The notes beneath the pieces were generated by a model. It ran no database searches. It was given only the letters and a program-made list of their open reading frames with translations, and was not told where the DNA came from. From Hydractinia symbiolongicarpus (lineage: Eukaryota > Cnidaria > Hydrozoa > Anthoathecata > Hydractiniidae), in assembly GCF_029227915.1 (NCBI RefSeq), contig NC_079888.1, forward strand, positions 10,771,001 through 10,835,000: a stretch of DNA of 64,000 bases, in the 5' to 3' direction. The position numbers were made by a program, and so were the translations under genes. Position 1 is the first letter of the stretch. Each line of letters starts with the position of its first letter. Of the stretch, positions 8,218-15,169 are shown one piece after another.

Positions 8218-8997
8218 CTACGATAGTTTGCCTCTCTTCCCAACATATGCCACAACAAAAGCGACGGCAGCAGCGATTGTCATGTAGAGGTGTTTGGCTG
8301 CGTATTCAACAACTTTTGCTGCTACTCTAAAAAAGAACGAGACAACCGTACCAATAATCCCTGGTAGCGCCGCACCTGTCTTACCTGCCAGGTATTTCAA
8401 AAATTTTTCAAGCCTTTCCAGCTGTTTTTGTATGAAACCCTTCCCTGCGGCACTTCCTGCCGCTGCAGCACCTCCACCACCTGTAACTGCGAGTACGATG
8501 GTGGAAATCAGTAGACCAACAGCCGCCACGATGCTAGCTATAGTAATCCCTTGCTCCTTGAACAAGATTCTAAGCTTTTCAGCTAGAGATTTATCGTCTT
8601 CTGTGATTTTCATCAGCGTCTCCTTAATAGCTTTCAGTTGGCTCTGGGTATCCGAGGAAAGTAAACCGTGTACTTCCCGTACTGCTTCCTTTTGATCTTG
8701 GAGTCGTTCTAGCTCTTCATTGGCCCTCGCGATATCCTCGTTCCAGATAGCTAGCTGCTCCTCGGATGCCCCAGGTGTAGCCTTCTTCGTCTCAAGCCTT
8801 TTCACCTTGGCTTCTGCTTTAGCGATCTCGCTGTCGTAGAAGATCATCTTGTTTTTCAAGTGCTTTAGGTTACCCTTTAGCGTTTGAAGCTCGAGGTTGA
8901 GCCCTCTTCTTTCACGCTCTGTGAAGCTGGCGCCAAAAGGAGTCTCTTCTATCAGGCTCTCCGTTTCATCAAGGACGTTCTCGAGCAGCGGCATCAT
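8218..8997 (-). CDS. Coiled-coil plus membrane virion-type protein, C-terminal part
   Basis: 259 aa. A long charged helical region (residues about 25-115, with QTLKGNLKHLKNKMIFYDSE) is followed by the conserved block VHGLLSSDTQSQLKAIKETL, then LRILFKEQGITIASI, then two hydrophobic stretches (IVAAVGLLISTIVLAVTGGG and a C-terminal one near residue 235) and a basic end. Element 2 has the same protein at 39518-40159, continuous except for one in-frame stop with a domain that here is a separate frame at 9005-9418. I therefore suspect that 9418-8218 was one gene now split, although two separate genes cannot be excluded. Confidence 0.7.
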   Translation of the reverse strand: MMPLLENVLDETESLIEETPFGASFTERERRGLNLELQTLKGNLKHLKNKMIFYDSEIAKAEAKVKRLETKKATPGASEEQLAIWNEDIARANEELERLQDQKEAVREVHGLLSSDTQSQLKAIKETLMKITEDDKSLAEKLRILFKEQGITIASIVAAVGLLISTIVLAVTGGGGAAAAGSAAGKGFIQKQLERLEKFLKYLAGKTGAALPGIIGTVVSFFFRVAAKVVEYAAKHLYMTIAAAVAFVVAYVGKRGKLS

Positions 8998-9004
8998 TTC
9001 AATA

Positions 9005-9418
9005 TCATCGCCTTCTGTTCAACATTAACAATCTCGTTAAGGAGTTTCTGTAGTAAGTACCTAACCTCCTCCGTATCTCGGCAACGCTCCTTATTTCACC
9101 ATGCCTTTTCGTGATCTCTATGCCATCGAAAAGAAGCTGGTTTCCCCGTGCCTCAAACTCATTGTAATATCTCGCGATTGGCTGCCCCAGCTCCTCAGCA
9201 AGGTGTTCGTAAAGATCGGCGACCTTTGATTTTAGTAGCTCTTCCCTCTGCCTTGTCGTTGTGTCTCGTGCCGAGACGCTAGGCGATTGCTCCTGATCTT
9301 GCTGCTGATCTGGCGTTAGCGTGGAGCTGGCATCAGGCTGGAGCGTACTGAAATCCTCGTCTAAAATTTTTTCCTCTGGCGTAAAGTCGTCTCCTTCGTA
9401 TATTGGATTAATCGGCAT
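9005..9418 (-). CDS. N-terminal part of the same virion-type gene (acidic, PIYEGD start)
   Basis: 137 aa beginning MPINPIYEGDDFTPEE, acidic and Gln/Ser-rich (DQQQDQEQSPSVSAR), then a folded part with LLFDGIEITKRHGEIRSV. The element 2 counterpart at 38843 begins MADNPIYEGDFTPEE and runs on into the coiled-coil domain. Here the frame ends at 9005 and the next begins at 8997, so a frameshift between them is likely. The start codon follows AAATAAATGC. It is divergent from the capsid gene (9457), with 38 bp between starts. Confidence 0.6.
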   Translation of the reverse strand: MPINPIYEGDDFTPEEKILDEDFSTLQPDASSTLTPDQQQDQEQSPSVSARDTTTRQREELLKSKVADLYEHLAEELGQPIARYYNEFEARGNQLLFDGIEITKRHGEIRSVAEIRRRLGTYYRNSLTRLLMLNRRR

Positions 9419-9456
9419 TGCATTTATTTGAAACGAATATCAGCTAATAATAAAGC

Positions 9457-10742
9457 ATGAGTAACATATTCGGAACTAAGCTCGATCCCTACGCGGAGAT
9501 TAAAACAATGATGGCTATAAAAGGTAAGAAGCAGCGTGTAAAAGTAAGTCATGTCCCTAGTACGATTAATCAGAACGAGGACTTGTATGTTGACATCCCC
9601 AACATGGGGCAGAACGATTTAATTTTTCCATCTAGTATCAAACTACTTCTTTTCGATCTGGAACTTACGGGAACAAACACGAAGCGCACTATCGTCAGCA
9701 ATATAGGTAAATCCTTGGAGCAAAATCTTCGTATCACTTTGAATAGCAACGAGGTGCAAAATATTAGCGACTACAGGGTGCTCGCTACCTACAAGGACCT
9801 ATGGCTGCCCAAGTTTGATCGGGAAAACAACTTGATCCTAGAGGGGATCAATCCCAACGACGGTACAATCCGCGCCCAACAGGTAAAAGCGACTGATCAT
9901 GTAGGCACTGACGAGGAAAAAGCGATCGTCGCAGCCTATGGCAGCACGTTTTGCGTGCCCTTGGGAAAAATGTTTGAATTGACACGAGACTTGCCGTTCT
10001 ACCAGCCAGGGCTACACGATAGGTTACAGTTTGTGATCCATTTTGCATCATATGGTGACGTTATAAAGGATGCCGGTACCCCAGCTGTTGGAAATACGGC
10101 AGCTAAGCCTGCAGACAGTGCGTACAAGATCACTAATATCGCACTAGAGTTTGACAAGGTTAATAACGAGGGTCTCGCGAGCGCTCTGATGTCACGGTAT
10201 AGTCGTTTGGCGCTACCCTATGAAAGGGTACTTTGTAGCAAGGTTGTCACAATAAAAAAGGCTGATACCAGCTACAATTTGCAAATTGATACGCCTGCAA
10301 AAAGTTTAAAAGGCGTCTTATTATTGTTCGTAGATCCGGGGAAAGTGAAGGCTTACTCGGGTGCTAACGAGGTCTTCTACAACCCAAAGATCGAAAAAAT
10401 CTCGATCACTGTCGAGGGTGAACCTAATGAGCTCTACACGCACGCGATGCTCCCGAAAGATCACCTCGAGCAGATCGTAAACTTATTCGGTAGCCACGAT
10501 TCAAAGGTGACAATTGGGCAGTTCTTAACAGAGAGATACGCCCTGTTTGTTGATTTCCTACATCACCTGATCATAGTCTACACGGTTCCGGAAGGCCATT
10601 ACAGAGATTGTCAGACGGTATAACCTTGCATATGACAAAGAAAGCAGACGGAACAACGGGGGATATTAAATGCTACGTTTTCCTACTTCAAGATGCTCAG
10701 CTGAACATCTTAGATGGGCGTTTTCACAGTGTCGAATATTAA
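9457..10742 (+). CDS. MCP: Major capsid protein (double jelly-roll type), frameshifted near the 3' end
   Basis: The start (MSNIFGTKLDPYAEIKTMM) and the arrangement that follows (KVSHVPSTINQNEDLYVDIP, then LPFYQPGLHDRLQFVIHFA, then MSRYSRLALPYERVL) are those of Polinton capsid proteins. The first frame runs 388 codons to 10623, but similarity is lost after about 10550. The expected C-terminal sequence continues in another frame to a stop at 10740-10742. One small indel around 10551 is therefore inferred and the gene is probably dead. It would form the hexameric icosahedral shell. ATAATAAAGC precedes the ATG. Confidence 0.85.
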
Positions 10743-10749
10743 AATAAAG

Positions 10750-11407
10750 ATGGCAAGCATATTAGTACTCACGGGTGGGGCTATAATCAATGCCCTCGCG
10801 TTTAGCGGATCGAATTACTTAATCAGTAAGCTGTCAGACCATGGCGAGGCCGAGCGTAAAAGGCGTGATAAAGCAATTGAACAACTTCAAGCTGCTCAGC
10901 AACAGTGGGTAAGAGATCGGCAGACAAAGATCGATTGGTATAACCATCAACGAGAGCTGAAAAGGCAAGCTGGAGAGAGCTTGAAGAAGCTCGATTATTA
11001 TTATTATTATTATTCCGAATATTTATACAGGATATAGCCACTTCAGTGTTTGAAACACTGTTATCAATGTGGGTCCTGTGTTCGGAATGTATACATTAAG
11101 TATACACCGGCATTACCTACCCAATTTCCCTCACATGGCATGGGTTGACCCGTAGCTGTAGTAAAGACACTTGCTAAACATGCCCGCGCTGTGGACCGAA
11201 CCACGGACCTTGTGATTACGAAGCGAACTCCATAACCACAAGGCCACGCGCTATGAAGGCATGAGGGAGTACTATATCGCAACGATTGAGAAGGCTCCTA
11301 AGTTATCCGACTTCTACACGCCCAGCAAGCAGCAACAAGACGGTGAGCTAACGTTCATCGTTGGATCCTTAGCCCTCCTTGGTTTTGCAGTGTACAAGTT
11401 CTCCTAG
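10750..11407 (+). pseudogene. Small two-anchor membrane protein split by a SINE
   Basis: The start ATG lies 8 bp after the capsid stop behind AAAATAAAG. Residues 1-27 (MASILVLTGGAIINALAFSG) are an N-terminal membrane segment, followed by a charged helix (RKRRDKAIEQLQAAQQQWV). At about 10993 the frame runs into a TTA repeat and a SINE. The remainder resumes after it at about 11252 (REYYIATIEKAPKLSDFYTP), ends with a second hydrophobic segment (LTFIVGSLALLGFAVYKFS) and stops at 11405-11407. Element 2 has the equivalent gene without the SINE (37467-37851). The family is common in Polintons next to the capsid gene. The insertion must have destroyed this copy. Confidence 0.8.
10994..11251 (-). mobile_element. 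tRNA-derived SINE inserted in a Polinton gene
   Basis: Read on the minus strand it starts GCGCGTGGCCTTGTGGTTAT, includes an A-box-like TGGTTATGGAG and a B-box GGTTCGGTCC about 45 bp later, continues with a non-tRNA body and ends in an (AAT)n tail. This is the layout of tRNA-derived SINEs. It interrupts the coding frame of the gene at 10750-11407. No clear target duplication is visible. Confidence 0.8.
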
Positions 11408-11432
11408 CGTCTCCACAGGAGTTATATGTAAA

Positions 11433-11466
11433 ATGTTTTCGACATGTAATAAACATGTCGAAACAT
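11433..11466. promoter_or_regulatory. Inverted repeat spanning the integrase start codon
   Basis: ATGTTTTCGACATGT and ACATGTCGAAACAT pair, with one bulged base, around AATAA. The integrase ATG (11455) lies in the right arm. Element 2 has an 11-bp perfect version around its own integrase start (TTTTGACATGT, loop ATAATAA, ACATGTCAAAA). Conservation despite sequence drift suggests a real operator or translational control structure. Confidence 0.6.
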
Positions 11467-12519
11467 ATCATTATTCCAGAAGAAACGAAAAAATTAAGCA
11501 GTATTTACTATACCCCTGAAAATTTATGGACTGGTCGGAAGGCTGTTAAATTGCTCGCTGAGCACAGTGGACTACCTAAAAGGAAAGTCGTACACTGGCT
11601 ATCTCGTCAGTTGCTCTGGCTTAGACATATTCGAGGACCTAAAAGGATTGATTACCCGCATTTTACAATCACAAGGCCTAATGAAATGCACCAATTTAAT
11701 TTGCTCTACATGCCTCATGATCGCCTGTATGGCTCGAAATACAAATATATCCTCACAGGGATCGATGTAGCCTCGAGATACAAGGTAGCTAGACCATTGA
11801 GAACGAAGAAAGCCAGCGAAGTCGCTGACATGATCAAAGACATTTACGCGAAGCCCGGAGGCAAAGCAGGACCTTTACGCTATCCGAAGATCTTCCAGTG
11901 TGACAACGGTAGTGAGTTCAAGTCAGATGTGACGAAGCTGCTAGAGGGCAAAGGCGTCGAGATTAAGCGCGCAACTACCAAATATCATCATACCTTCACG
12001 GCCTTTGTCGAGTCCTATAACAAGGTGCTCGCTGAGAGACTTTTCAAACCTCAGGACGCGCAAGAGTTGGTCTCTGAAGAGACTAGTACCACATGGGTGA
12101 AAAACCTTTACACTATCGTGAAAAGCATGAACAATACCAAGACTGCCATGATCGGTATGAAACCCAACAAAGCAATCAAGCCAGATGAAGTCCTACTTAC
12201 GAAAGACCCGCGGCCTGATCTTCTGGCGGCCGTGTCAGCGGAAGGGCGAAGCCCGTCTCCGCAGGAGCAAGAAAAGCCGTTACCTGAGGACGGTCTTTAC
12301 TTGTACCTGCTACAACCGGGAGAAGAGCATGGTGATGCGAGAAGACGTGTTACTGACGCCTGGTGGAGCAAAAAGACGTATAGACTCGACCGCATCGAGG
12401 CGGGTAGCCGTCTGTTGTACTATCTTGCAGGTGGGCTCGAACGTAGTTTTGTGGCAGAGGAGCTCATGCTAATCCCAGAGGATGTTCAAGTACCTCCAGA
12501 GCATGTCAAGGAGTGGTAA
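11455..12519 (+). CDS. INT: Polinton integrase (RVE/DDE superfamily) with a mutated catalytic residue
   Basis: 354 aa. Order: an N-terminal helix region (GRKAVKLLAEHSGLPKRKVV), a core with IDVASRYKVARPLRTK, the second Asp in FQCDNGSEF (about residue 153), the Glu in FVESYNKVLAERL (about residue 187), and a C-terminal Trp-rich module (DAWWSKKTYRLDRI) that resembles a chromo/SH3-like DNA-binding end. The first catalytic Asp should lie in HQFDLLYMPHD, as it does in element 2. Here the codon is AAT, giving HQFNLLYMPHD, so the enzyme is predicted inactive. Codons around 12217-12271 contain a GC-rich palindromic insert. The family inserts Polinton DNA with a 6-bp target duplication. Confidence 0.93.
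   Translation: MSKHIIIPEETKKLSSIYYTPENLWTGRKAVKLLAEHSGLPKRKVVHWLSRQLLWLRHIRGPKRIDYPHFTITRPNEMHQFNLLYMPHDRLYGSKYKYILTGIDVASRYKVARPLRTKKASEVADMIKDIYAKPGGKAGPLRYPKIFQCDNGSEFKSDVTKLLEGKGVEIKRATTKYHHTFTAFVESYNKVLAERLFKPQDAQELVSEETSTTWVKNLYTIVKSMNNTKTAMIGMKPNKAIKPDEVLLTKDPRPDLLAAVSAEGRSPSPQEQEKPLPEDGLYLYLLQPGEEHGDARRRVTDAWWSKKTYRLDRIEAGSRLLYYLAGGLERSFVAEELMLIPEDVQVPPEHVKEW
12217..12271 (+). repeat. GC-rich palindromic insert in integrase coding sequence (copy A)
   Basis: The segment GATCTTCTGGCGGCCGTGTC, followed by a hairpin core GGGCGAAGCCC inside CGGA and TCCG, then GCAGGAGCAAGA. Related copies lie in other genes at 6223-6250, 14773-14804, 14834-14886 and 13713-13742. It adds the in-frame residues LLAAVSAEGRSPSPQEQE, which have no counterpart in the element 2 integrase. 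Confidence 0.6.
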
Positions 12520-12545
12520 ATTTCTCGAGCCCGAGCCATTTCACA

Positions 12546-12568
12546 GGTTCCCCTGCTACGGGGGAACC
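12546..12568 (+). terminator. 3'-end hairpin after integrase
   Basis: GGTTCCCC and GGGGAACC form a perfect 8-bp GC-rich stem around a 7-base loop, 27 bp after the integrase stop. Confidence 0.65.
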
Positions 12569-12593
12569 GCTCAGTTGATACCCATAAGCGTAG

Positions 12594-12621
12594 TTTTTGT
12601 AATCTATCAGGGTTACAAAAA
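12594..12621 (-). terminator. 3'-end hairpin after the Bro-like gene
   Basis: TTTTTGTAA and TTACAAAAA pair perfectly around a 10-base loop, 6 bp beyond the stop of the minus-strand gene at 12627. The convergent pair integrase/Bro thus has one hairpin per gene. Confidence 0.65.
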
Positions 12622-12626
12622 AAATC

Positions 12627-13373
12627 CTAGATCTCGGCAAGCTCCATCAATCTCTGATGTGTATAATTACGACCTAATCGAAAGTGCCTTGGACGTTCGA
12701 GATTTACTTCAATGTATCCACGCTCTCGGAGCCAGTTGTAATGTACAATGGCATTTGGGGTTTCTGCAAGAACGACGAGTTGACCTTTGGGATGATCTGT
12801 TAACTTGTTGCGAATCTTTTGCGCTACATAGCCTTGTTGCCCACATATAGCGACATACGGATATTCATCATCGTTATTCTTTTGGATTATAACCATTCCG
12901 TTATCCTTTCTAGGATCTTGCGCACATGGAACATGTCGCTGTCGTAGCTCTATGATTTCTTGCTCTTGTCCGGCTATCGATCGATCCTTGTAATTCAAGT
13001 CGTTGTTGCGCAGAACCAGCTCCGCTTTCTTTTTTTCAACAAACCAATCCAAAAATGGTTCTGCTTCAGGTCTACCACACCTCAAGAGGAAGCAATAAAG
13101 GCCTGGCTCTGTCAGTAACATCGTGTCTGGATGAAGGGGGTCGATATCGACCCCCTTGTCTTCTGCGGTACTTTTAACCTCCCAGGCCCGCCTTACATAC
13201 TTCTCCGGTACATGTACCTGAATAGCTTTTCTACCATTACGATTATCGTTATAGCCGACAGCCCCCCACACGTCTTTGGCTATGAGGTATTGGCCTATGA
13301 GGCATTGGCCTCTTTCCTTAAGGCACAATGATTGGACTTGCTTTCCTTCAAAGTAATCAACCACAAGAGACAT
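12627..13373 (-). CDS. Bro-N domain protein (BRO family)
   Basis: About 248 aa from the ATG at 13373 (MSLVVDYFEGKQ); the codons upstream lack an ATG. Residues about 20-120 match the Bro-N pattern: LIAKDVWGAVGYNDN, RKAIQVHVPEKYVRR, then LTEPGLYCFLLRCGRPEAEP and FLDWFVE. A helical linker (DRSIAGQEQEIIELRQR) leads to a C-terminal domain with YPYVAICGQQGYVAQKI and NAIVHYNWLRERGY. BRO proteins are DNA-binding proteins spread among baculoviruses, giant viruses, phages and mobile elements. Its function in the element is unknown. The start is preceded by TATAAGAAAG rather than AATAAA, as is the next small gene. It was not found in element 2. Confidence 0.8.
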   Translation of the reverse strand: MSLVVDYFEGKQVQSLCLKERGQCLIGQYLIAKDVWGAVGYNDNRNGRKAIQVHVPEKYVRRAWEVKSTAEDKGVDIDPLHPDTMLLTEPGLYCFLLRCGRPEAEPFLDWFVEKKKAELVLRNNDLNYKDRSIAGQEQEIIELRQRHVPCAQDPRKDNGMVIIQKNNDDEYPYVAICGQQGYVAQKIRNKLTDHPKGQLVVLAETPNAIVHYNWLRERGYIEVNLERPRHFRLGRNYTHQRLMELAEI

Positions 13374-13408
13374 CTTTCTTATACACGCCAAGGCTCAACC
13401 ACAGTTTT

Positions 13409-13435
13409 TTTTGTGATTCGAGAAAAGTCACAAAA
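13409..13435 (-). terminator. 3'-end hairpin after the 13436-13618 gene
   Basis: TTTTGTGA and TCACAAAA form an 8-bp stem directly beyond the stop of the minus-strand gene. The stem sequence is nearly the same as that of the 5323-5348 hairpin (TTTTGTGACTG), suggesting a recurring module. Confidence 0.6.
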
Positions 13436-13618
13436 TTACAAGGTCCAATAACCAACACTAAGCTGAGGATGCCATGGATATTTTATGCATAACTCTTCAA
13501 TATCCCGAGTTGTGTTTACCAGTTTGCTGTCATCGTCATCATCCACTGCAACTATTAGTCTGGAATGGGCTCTCAAAAGAGCTTGATACACAGCTTTAAT
13601 TACGCTCTCATTATCCAT
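13436..13618 (-). CDS. Small acidic hypothetical protein
   Basis: 60 aa beginning MDNESVIKAVYQALLRAHSR with an acidic run (VAVDDDDDSKLV). There is no membrane segment and no recognised family. It is supported by the upstream sequence TATAAGAAAAG, shared with the Bro gene, and by a hairpin right after the stop. Short length keeps confidence moderate. Confidence 0.5.
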   Translation of the reverse strand: MDNESVIKAVYQALLRAHSRLIVAVDDDDDSKLVNTTRDIEELCIKYPWHPQLSVGYWTL

Positions 13619-13649
13619 CTTTTCTTATATGTAAAACTGTATCTGGCTG

Positions 13650-13673
13650 GGTGTGGACAGATCTGTCCACACC
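13650..13673 (-). terminator. 24-bp perfect palindrome downstream of the ATPase gene
   Basis: GGTGTGGACAGA followed by TCTGTCCACACC, with no loop bases. It lies 60 bp beyond the ATPase stop (minus strand) and before the next start. By position it is the ATPase 3'-end structure; as DNA it could also be a protein-binding site. Confidence 0.55.
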
Positions 13674-13712
13674 TTGGAGCTCAACAACAACGTCACCTTT
13701 CCGTATTTTGTA

Positions 13713-13742
13713 CCTGCTCCTGCGAAGCCCGTCTAGGCGATC
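13713..13742 (-). repeat. GC-rich palindromic insert at the ATPase C-terminus (copy E)
   Basis: On the minus strand: GATCGCCTAGACGGGCTTCG, then CAGGAGCAGG. The flanks match the other copies, but the inner part reads as the reverse complement of their GCGAAGCCCGTC core. The ATPase stop codon TAG falls inside it, so this insertion probably shortened the protein. Confidence 0.5.
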
Positions 13743-14338
13743 TTGTAACTTCTAGGATGCTCCAGTCTTACGTACAAGCAAGCATGCTTGGACTTCTTGA
13801 GCTGAGCCTTAATAATGGAAATTTCTTCCCTACTTGAAATTACATCGTTCTCTTCATGAATGAGCTCAAACTCCTTCCGATTCTTCGGATACCAGACAAA
13901 AAGCTGTTTCATTTGATCCCTTACTGTTATTGGGATCTTCTTATATCTTTGTGTTAGTAGCCAGAGACTGTGTTTGCGTTGTCTACCCGAAACAGCTAGT
14001 TCTAGCAACGCACCACGAGTTTTGTCGAGACTCTCGTCGGCTATCATATCGTCAACGATAAACAACGTCTCTTCCCCCGCCAGCAATGACGACAGTTTTT
14101 GGATCCATTCGAACAGCTGCTCCTTTGGATCCACCAGAAACACGTAGTCATCCCTCCATAGCGAGGATCTCTCTTGATAGGTCTTGTTCCAGCGGATTGT
14201 AGGGCAGAGAATGACAATGTTGTCGAAATGCTGCCTATACTCGTTTTCAAGCAAATCCAGGACACGCTGCGTCTTGCCACACGAGGTGGGTCCAGTAAAG
14301 ATTGCTGTATGCGGGTCTTTGACAATGTCTAGAGTCAT
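13733..14338 (-). CDS. ATP: Genome-packaging ATPase (FtsK/HerA superfamily, A32-like)
   Basis: 201 aa. The Walker A motif GPTSCGKT is at residues 16-23, the Walker B TLFIVDDMI at about residue 93, and the downstream polar motif SLWLLTQRY at about residue 124. It ends KHACLYVRLEHPRSYKIA. This ATPase drives DNA into the capsid and is a core virus-like gene of Polintons. AAATAAA abuts the ATG. The stop codon lies within a palindromic insert, so a few C-terminal residues may have been lost. Element 2 keeps the C-terminal half (35193-35561). Confidence 0.93.
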   Translation of the reverse strand: MTLDIVKDPHTAIFTGPTSCGKTQRVLDLLENEYRQHFDNIVILCPTIRWNKTYQERSSLWRDDYVFLVDPKEQLFEWIQKLSSLLAGEETLFIVDDMIADESLDKTRGALLELAVSGRQRKHSLWLLTQRYKKIPITVRDQMKQLFVWYPKNRKEFELIHEENDVISSREEISIIKAQLKKSKHACLYVRLEHPRSYKIA

Positions 14339-14364
14339 TTTATTTTAGGTCCTTCGGGTCACTC

Positions 14365-14385
14365 GTGTTTGCCTTTGGCAGACAC
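14365..14385 (-). terminator. Hairpin with TTT loop in the gap between ATPase and the 14493 gene
   Basis: GTGTTTGCC and GGCAGACAC form a 9-bp stem with one mismatch. It lies downstream of the HNH remnant (14402-14486) and of the gene at 14493-14735 on the minus strand. Confidence 0.5.
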
Positions 14386-14401
14386 AAACCTTGTAGGGCG
14401 C

Positions 14402-14486
14402 TTACTTAGAGATGAAGCGGTTACCTTTTCTAATGTTCTCGCTTGCCCACATTGGTTGGGTATTTGTATAGTGTAGTCTTCTCGTT
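14402..14486 (-). pseudogene. C-terminal remnant of an HNH endonuclease gene
   Basis: Translation of the minus strand gives RLHYTNTQPMWASENIRKGN, then RFISK and a stop. This matches the end of the intact HNH gene at 17703-18191 (RLHYTNMQPMWVAENQSKGY, then RYISE and a stop). Only about 28 codons are left. It shows that a second HNH gene once sat between the ATPase and the next gene. Confidence 0.75.
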
Positions 14487-14492
14487 GGTCAA

Positions 14493-14735
14493 CTATTTTG
14501 GAGGCATCATGGAACGCTTATACCACCCTTGTTTTATCGCGTAATCGTCGAATAATATCCCTCCTGTCATATAGCCAGCGAGTTTCAAGCCGTCCTCCAT
14601 GTCCATCTTGGCCCCCGGTCTAGAAACTCCCAGAGCCTTTTTCACGCCTAGCGCCAAGACAATAGCATAGGATACTAGTCTGACAGATTCCCACAAGGAA
14701 TCGACGACTTCTTTCTGATACTCTTTGCTGCTCAT
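14493..14735 (-). CDS. Small conserved Polinton membrane protein
   Basis: 80 aa: MSSKEYQKEVVDSLWESVRL, then a hydrophobic segment (VSYAIVLALGVKKALGV), then GLKLAGYMTGGILFDDYAIK. Short proteins of this pattern recur in Polintons next to the ATPase. The role is unknown but virion membrane or assembly is plausible. TTAATAAATG forms the start. Confidence 0.65.
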   Translation of the reverse strand: MSSKEYQKEVVDSLWESVRLVSYAIVLALGVKKALGVSRPGAKMDMEDGLKLAGYMTGGILFDDYAIKQGWYKRSMMPPK

Positions 14736-14744
14736 TTATTAAGG

Positions 14745-15143
14745 TTATCGCATCTTGAAAATGTCAATATGACGCCCTTCCGCTGACACGGTCGCCAGGC
14801 GATCGCGTTGCTTTTGCGTGGGTTGAGACGGCCCTTGCTCATGCTGAGCCGGCAGGCGATCCGCTGGCGCACCTGTGGAGACGGTTTCAGCAGGCTTCTT
14901 ACGTATGCAATAGACTGCCACGCAAACAGCAAGTACGGCAGCTAGACCTCCAGCGACATAGAGACTGTCTGGGAACTTGTGAGGACTTGCGACAGGTTCC
15001 TGATCCTCTTGCGAAGTACTTTTGCCCAAGTTCTTCTGTAAGTCAGTCTTGTTCTTGCGATTCCATTCAGCAAGTCTCTTGCCAGCAGCAACACAACCCT
15101 CATTCTTCTTGGTTATGACTCGGTTAGATTGTTCTTCACTCAT
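14745..15143 (-). CDS. Small conserved Polinton protein with one membrane segment
   Basis: 132 aa. The N-terminal part (GCVAAGKRLAEWNRKNKTDL) resembles a motif repeatedly found in Polinton small proteins. One hydrophobic segment (LYVAGGLAAVLAVCVAVYCI) occupies residues about 66-86. The C-terminal tail consists largely of two GC-rich palindromic inserts (ADRLPAQHEQG and RDRLATVSAEGR). AAATAAATG forms the start. It lies ten bp upstream of the next gene. Confidence 0.65.
   Translation of the reverse strand: MSEEQSNRVITKKNEGCVAAGKRLAEWNRKNKTDLQKNLGKSTSQEDQEPVASPHKFPDSLYVAGGLAAVLAVCVAVYCIRKKPAETVSTGAPADRLPAQHEQGPSQPTQKQRDRLATVSAEGRHIDIFKMR
14773..14886 (-). repeat. Two GC-rich palindromic inserts in one gene tail (copies C and D)
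   Basis: Copy C (14773-14804) reads GATCGCCTGGCGACCGTGTC then AGCGGAAGGGCG on the minus strand, nearly the same as in the integrase insert. Copy D (14834-14886) has CCGTCTCCACAGGTGCGCCA, GCGGATCGCCTGCC and GAGCAAG, a rearranged set of the same words. Both stay in frame. Confidence 0.55.
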
Positions 15144-15169
15144 TTATTTAGACTTGCCCTTGGAAAAAT

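Noticed and set aside
11160-11255. tRNA gene
   Set aside because: A- and B-box-like sequences are present, but the tRNA cannot be completed into a cloverleaf; the segment continues into a SINE body with an (AAT)n tail.
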